Assembly: GCA_017849335.1 (NCBI GenBank)
Contig: JAFIHP010000032.1
Location: 1 to 5,726, forward strand
Origin: Actinomycetales bacterium
Lineage (GTDB): Bacteria > Actinomycetota > Actinomycetes > S36-B12
Length of the DNA: 5,726 nt
Reading direction: 5' to 3'
The notes below the pieces were generated by a model. The model was given only the letters and a program-made list of their open reading frames with translations, did not search any database and was not told the origin of the DNA. The position numbers and the translations under genes were made by a program. This document shows, in pieces, positions 5,312-5,726 of this stretch (position 1 is its first letter; every line of letters starts with the position of its first letter).

Positions 5312-5317
5312 CCCCTC
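5312..5317 (-). promoter_or_regulatory. Ribosome-binding site of the amidase gene, inside the argA stop region
   Basis: On the minus strand GAGGGG (5317-5312) begins within the argA TGA (5318-5316) and lies 4 bases before the GTG at 5307. It favours 5307 over 5319 as the start. Because it overlaps the argA stop codon, ribosomes finishing argA would be delivered directly to it. Confidence 0.5.
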
Positions 5318-5726
5318 ACAGCACCGCCAGCATGCGGTGGTTGCCCAACGTGTTCGGCTTCACCCGCTCGAGCCCGAGGAACTCCGCGACGCCCTCGTCG
5401 TACGACTGCAGCAGCTGCTGGTAGACGTCGTGGTCGACGGGCGTCTCGCCGATCTCGACGAACCCGTGCGCCTCGAAGAACCGCACCATGAAGGTGAGGC
5501 AGAAGACCCGCTGCACTCCCACCTCGCGGGCCCGCTCCATCAGGGCCGTGAGCAGTACCGACCCGATCCCCCGACGGGCGTACGCCGGCGCGACGGCCAC
5601 CGTGCGCACCTCGGCGAGGTCCTCCCACATGACGTGCAGCGCCCCGCAGCCGACGACCTCGCCGTCGAGCTCGGCAATCAGGAACTCCTGGATGTCCTCG
5701 AACAGCGTGACGGTCGCCTTCGACAG
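5316..5726 (-). CDS. argA: Amino-acid N-acetyltransferase (short GNAT-type ArgA), 5'-truncated by window edge
   Basis: This enzyme transfers acetyl from acetyl-CoA to L-glutamate (and, in the M. tuberculosis homologue, to glutamine), the first step of arginine biosynthesis, in the cytoplasm. The last 136 residues are visible and the frame is open to the right edge; by comparison with Rv2747 (about 174 residues) some 35-40 N-terminal residues are missing. The visible part reads through VTLFEDIQEFLIAELDG, VVGCGALHVMWEDLAEVRTVAV, the acetyl-CoA loop ARRGIGSVLL, RVFCLTF, FFEAHGFVEI and the diagnostic C-terminus YDEGVAEFLGLERVKPNTLG followed by NHRMLAVL. These match my recollection of Rv2747 block by block, which separates it from generic GNAT proteins. 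It is the short form without the amino-acid-kinase domain of classical E. coli ArgA. An internal ATG at 5630 would cut the fold and is not the start. The amidase gene follows with overlapping signals. Confidence 0.93.
   Translation of the reverse strand: MSKATVTLFEDIQEFLIAELDGEVVGCGALHVMWEDLAEVRTVAVAPAYARRGIGSVLLTALMERAREVGVQRVFCLTFMVRFFEAHGFVEIGETPVDHDVYQQLLQSYDEGVAEFLGLERVKPNTLGNHRMLAVL

Noticed and set aside
5308..5628. N-terminal extension of the amidase frame across argA
   Set aside because: It is an out-of-frame reading of argA. The signal peptide begins at about 5307, and GTG starts at 5307 or 5319 explain the protein.

Overview
The window is GC-rich throughout, uses GTG as well as ATG starts, and carries close relatives of two Mycobacterium tuberculosis proteins (the short GNAT-type ArgA, Rv2747, and the amidase Ami1, Rv3717). 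It also has a short-Q-loop CydA and an MpaB-family protein. Together these point to a chromosomal segment of a high-GC actinobacterium. I cannot name the genus safely. I see no phage, transposon, CRISPR, tRNA or rRNA signal, and the gene content looks like ordinary chromosome.

Layout, left to right. (1) Minus strand, 1-1898: cydB (its 3' part runs off the left edge) preceded by cydA, an operon for a cytochrome bd quinol oxidase. (2) 1899-2127: a 229-bp divergent intergenic region with two short palindromes just upstream of cydA and a likely leaderless promoter for the next gene. (3) Plus strand, 2128-2496: a small DUF1801 protein. (4) Minus strand, 2509-3567: a secreted lipoprotein with an alpha/beta-hydrolase domain, ending 12 bp from the DUF1801 stop. 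(5) 3568-3647: an 80-bp divergent promoter region with an 18-bp palindrome. (6) Plus strand, 3648-4523: an MpaB/DUF2236 oxygenase-family protein. (7) Minus strand, 4531-5726: an Ami1-like N-acetylmuramoyl-L-alanine amidase, overlapped or abutted at its 5' end by the argA gene for amino-acid N-acetyltransferase, whose own 5' end runs off the right edge.

How the genes work together: CydA and CydB form one membrane complex that reduces oxygen at high affinity. argA and the amidase are arranged as an operon with likely translational coupling, although arginine biosynthesis and cell-wall cleavage have no obvious biochemical link. The hydrolase lipoprotein and the MpaB-like gene share a divergent promoter region and could be co-regulated, but nothing shows they share a pathway. 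The transcription units alternate in strand, and the two convergent junctions are very tight (12 and 7 bp between stop codons).

I found no convincing undescribed multi-gene system. The points most worth a second look are the paired palindromes before cydA, the argA-amidase overlap, the leaderless DUF1801 start, the three-codon mini-ORF overlapping the lipoprotein start, and an 18-bp in-frame repeat inside cydA beside its GRQPW motif.
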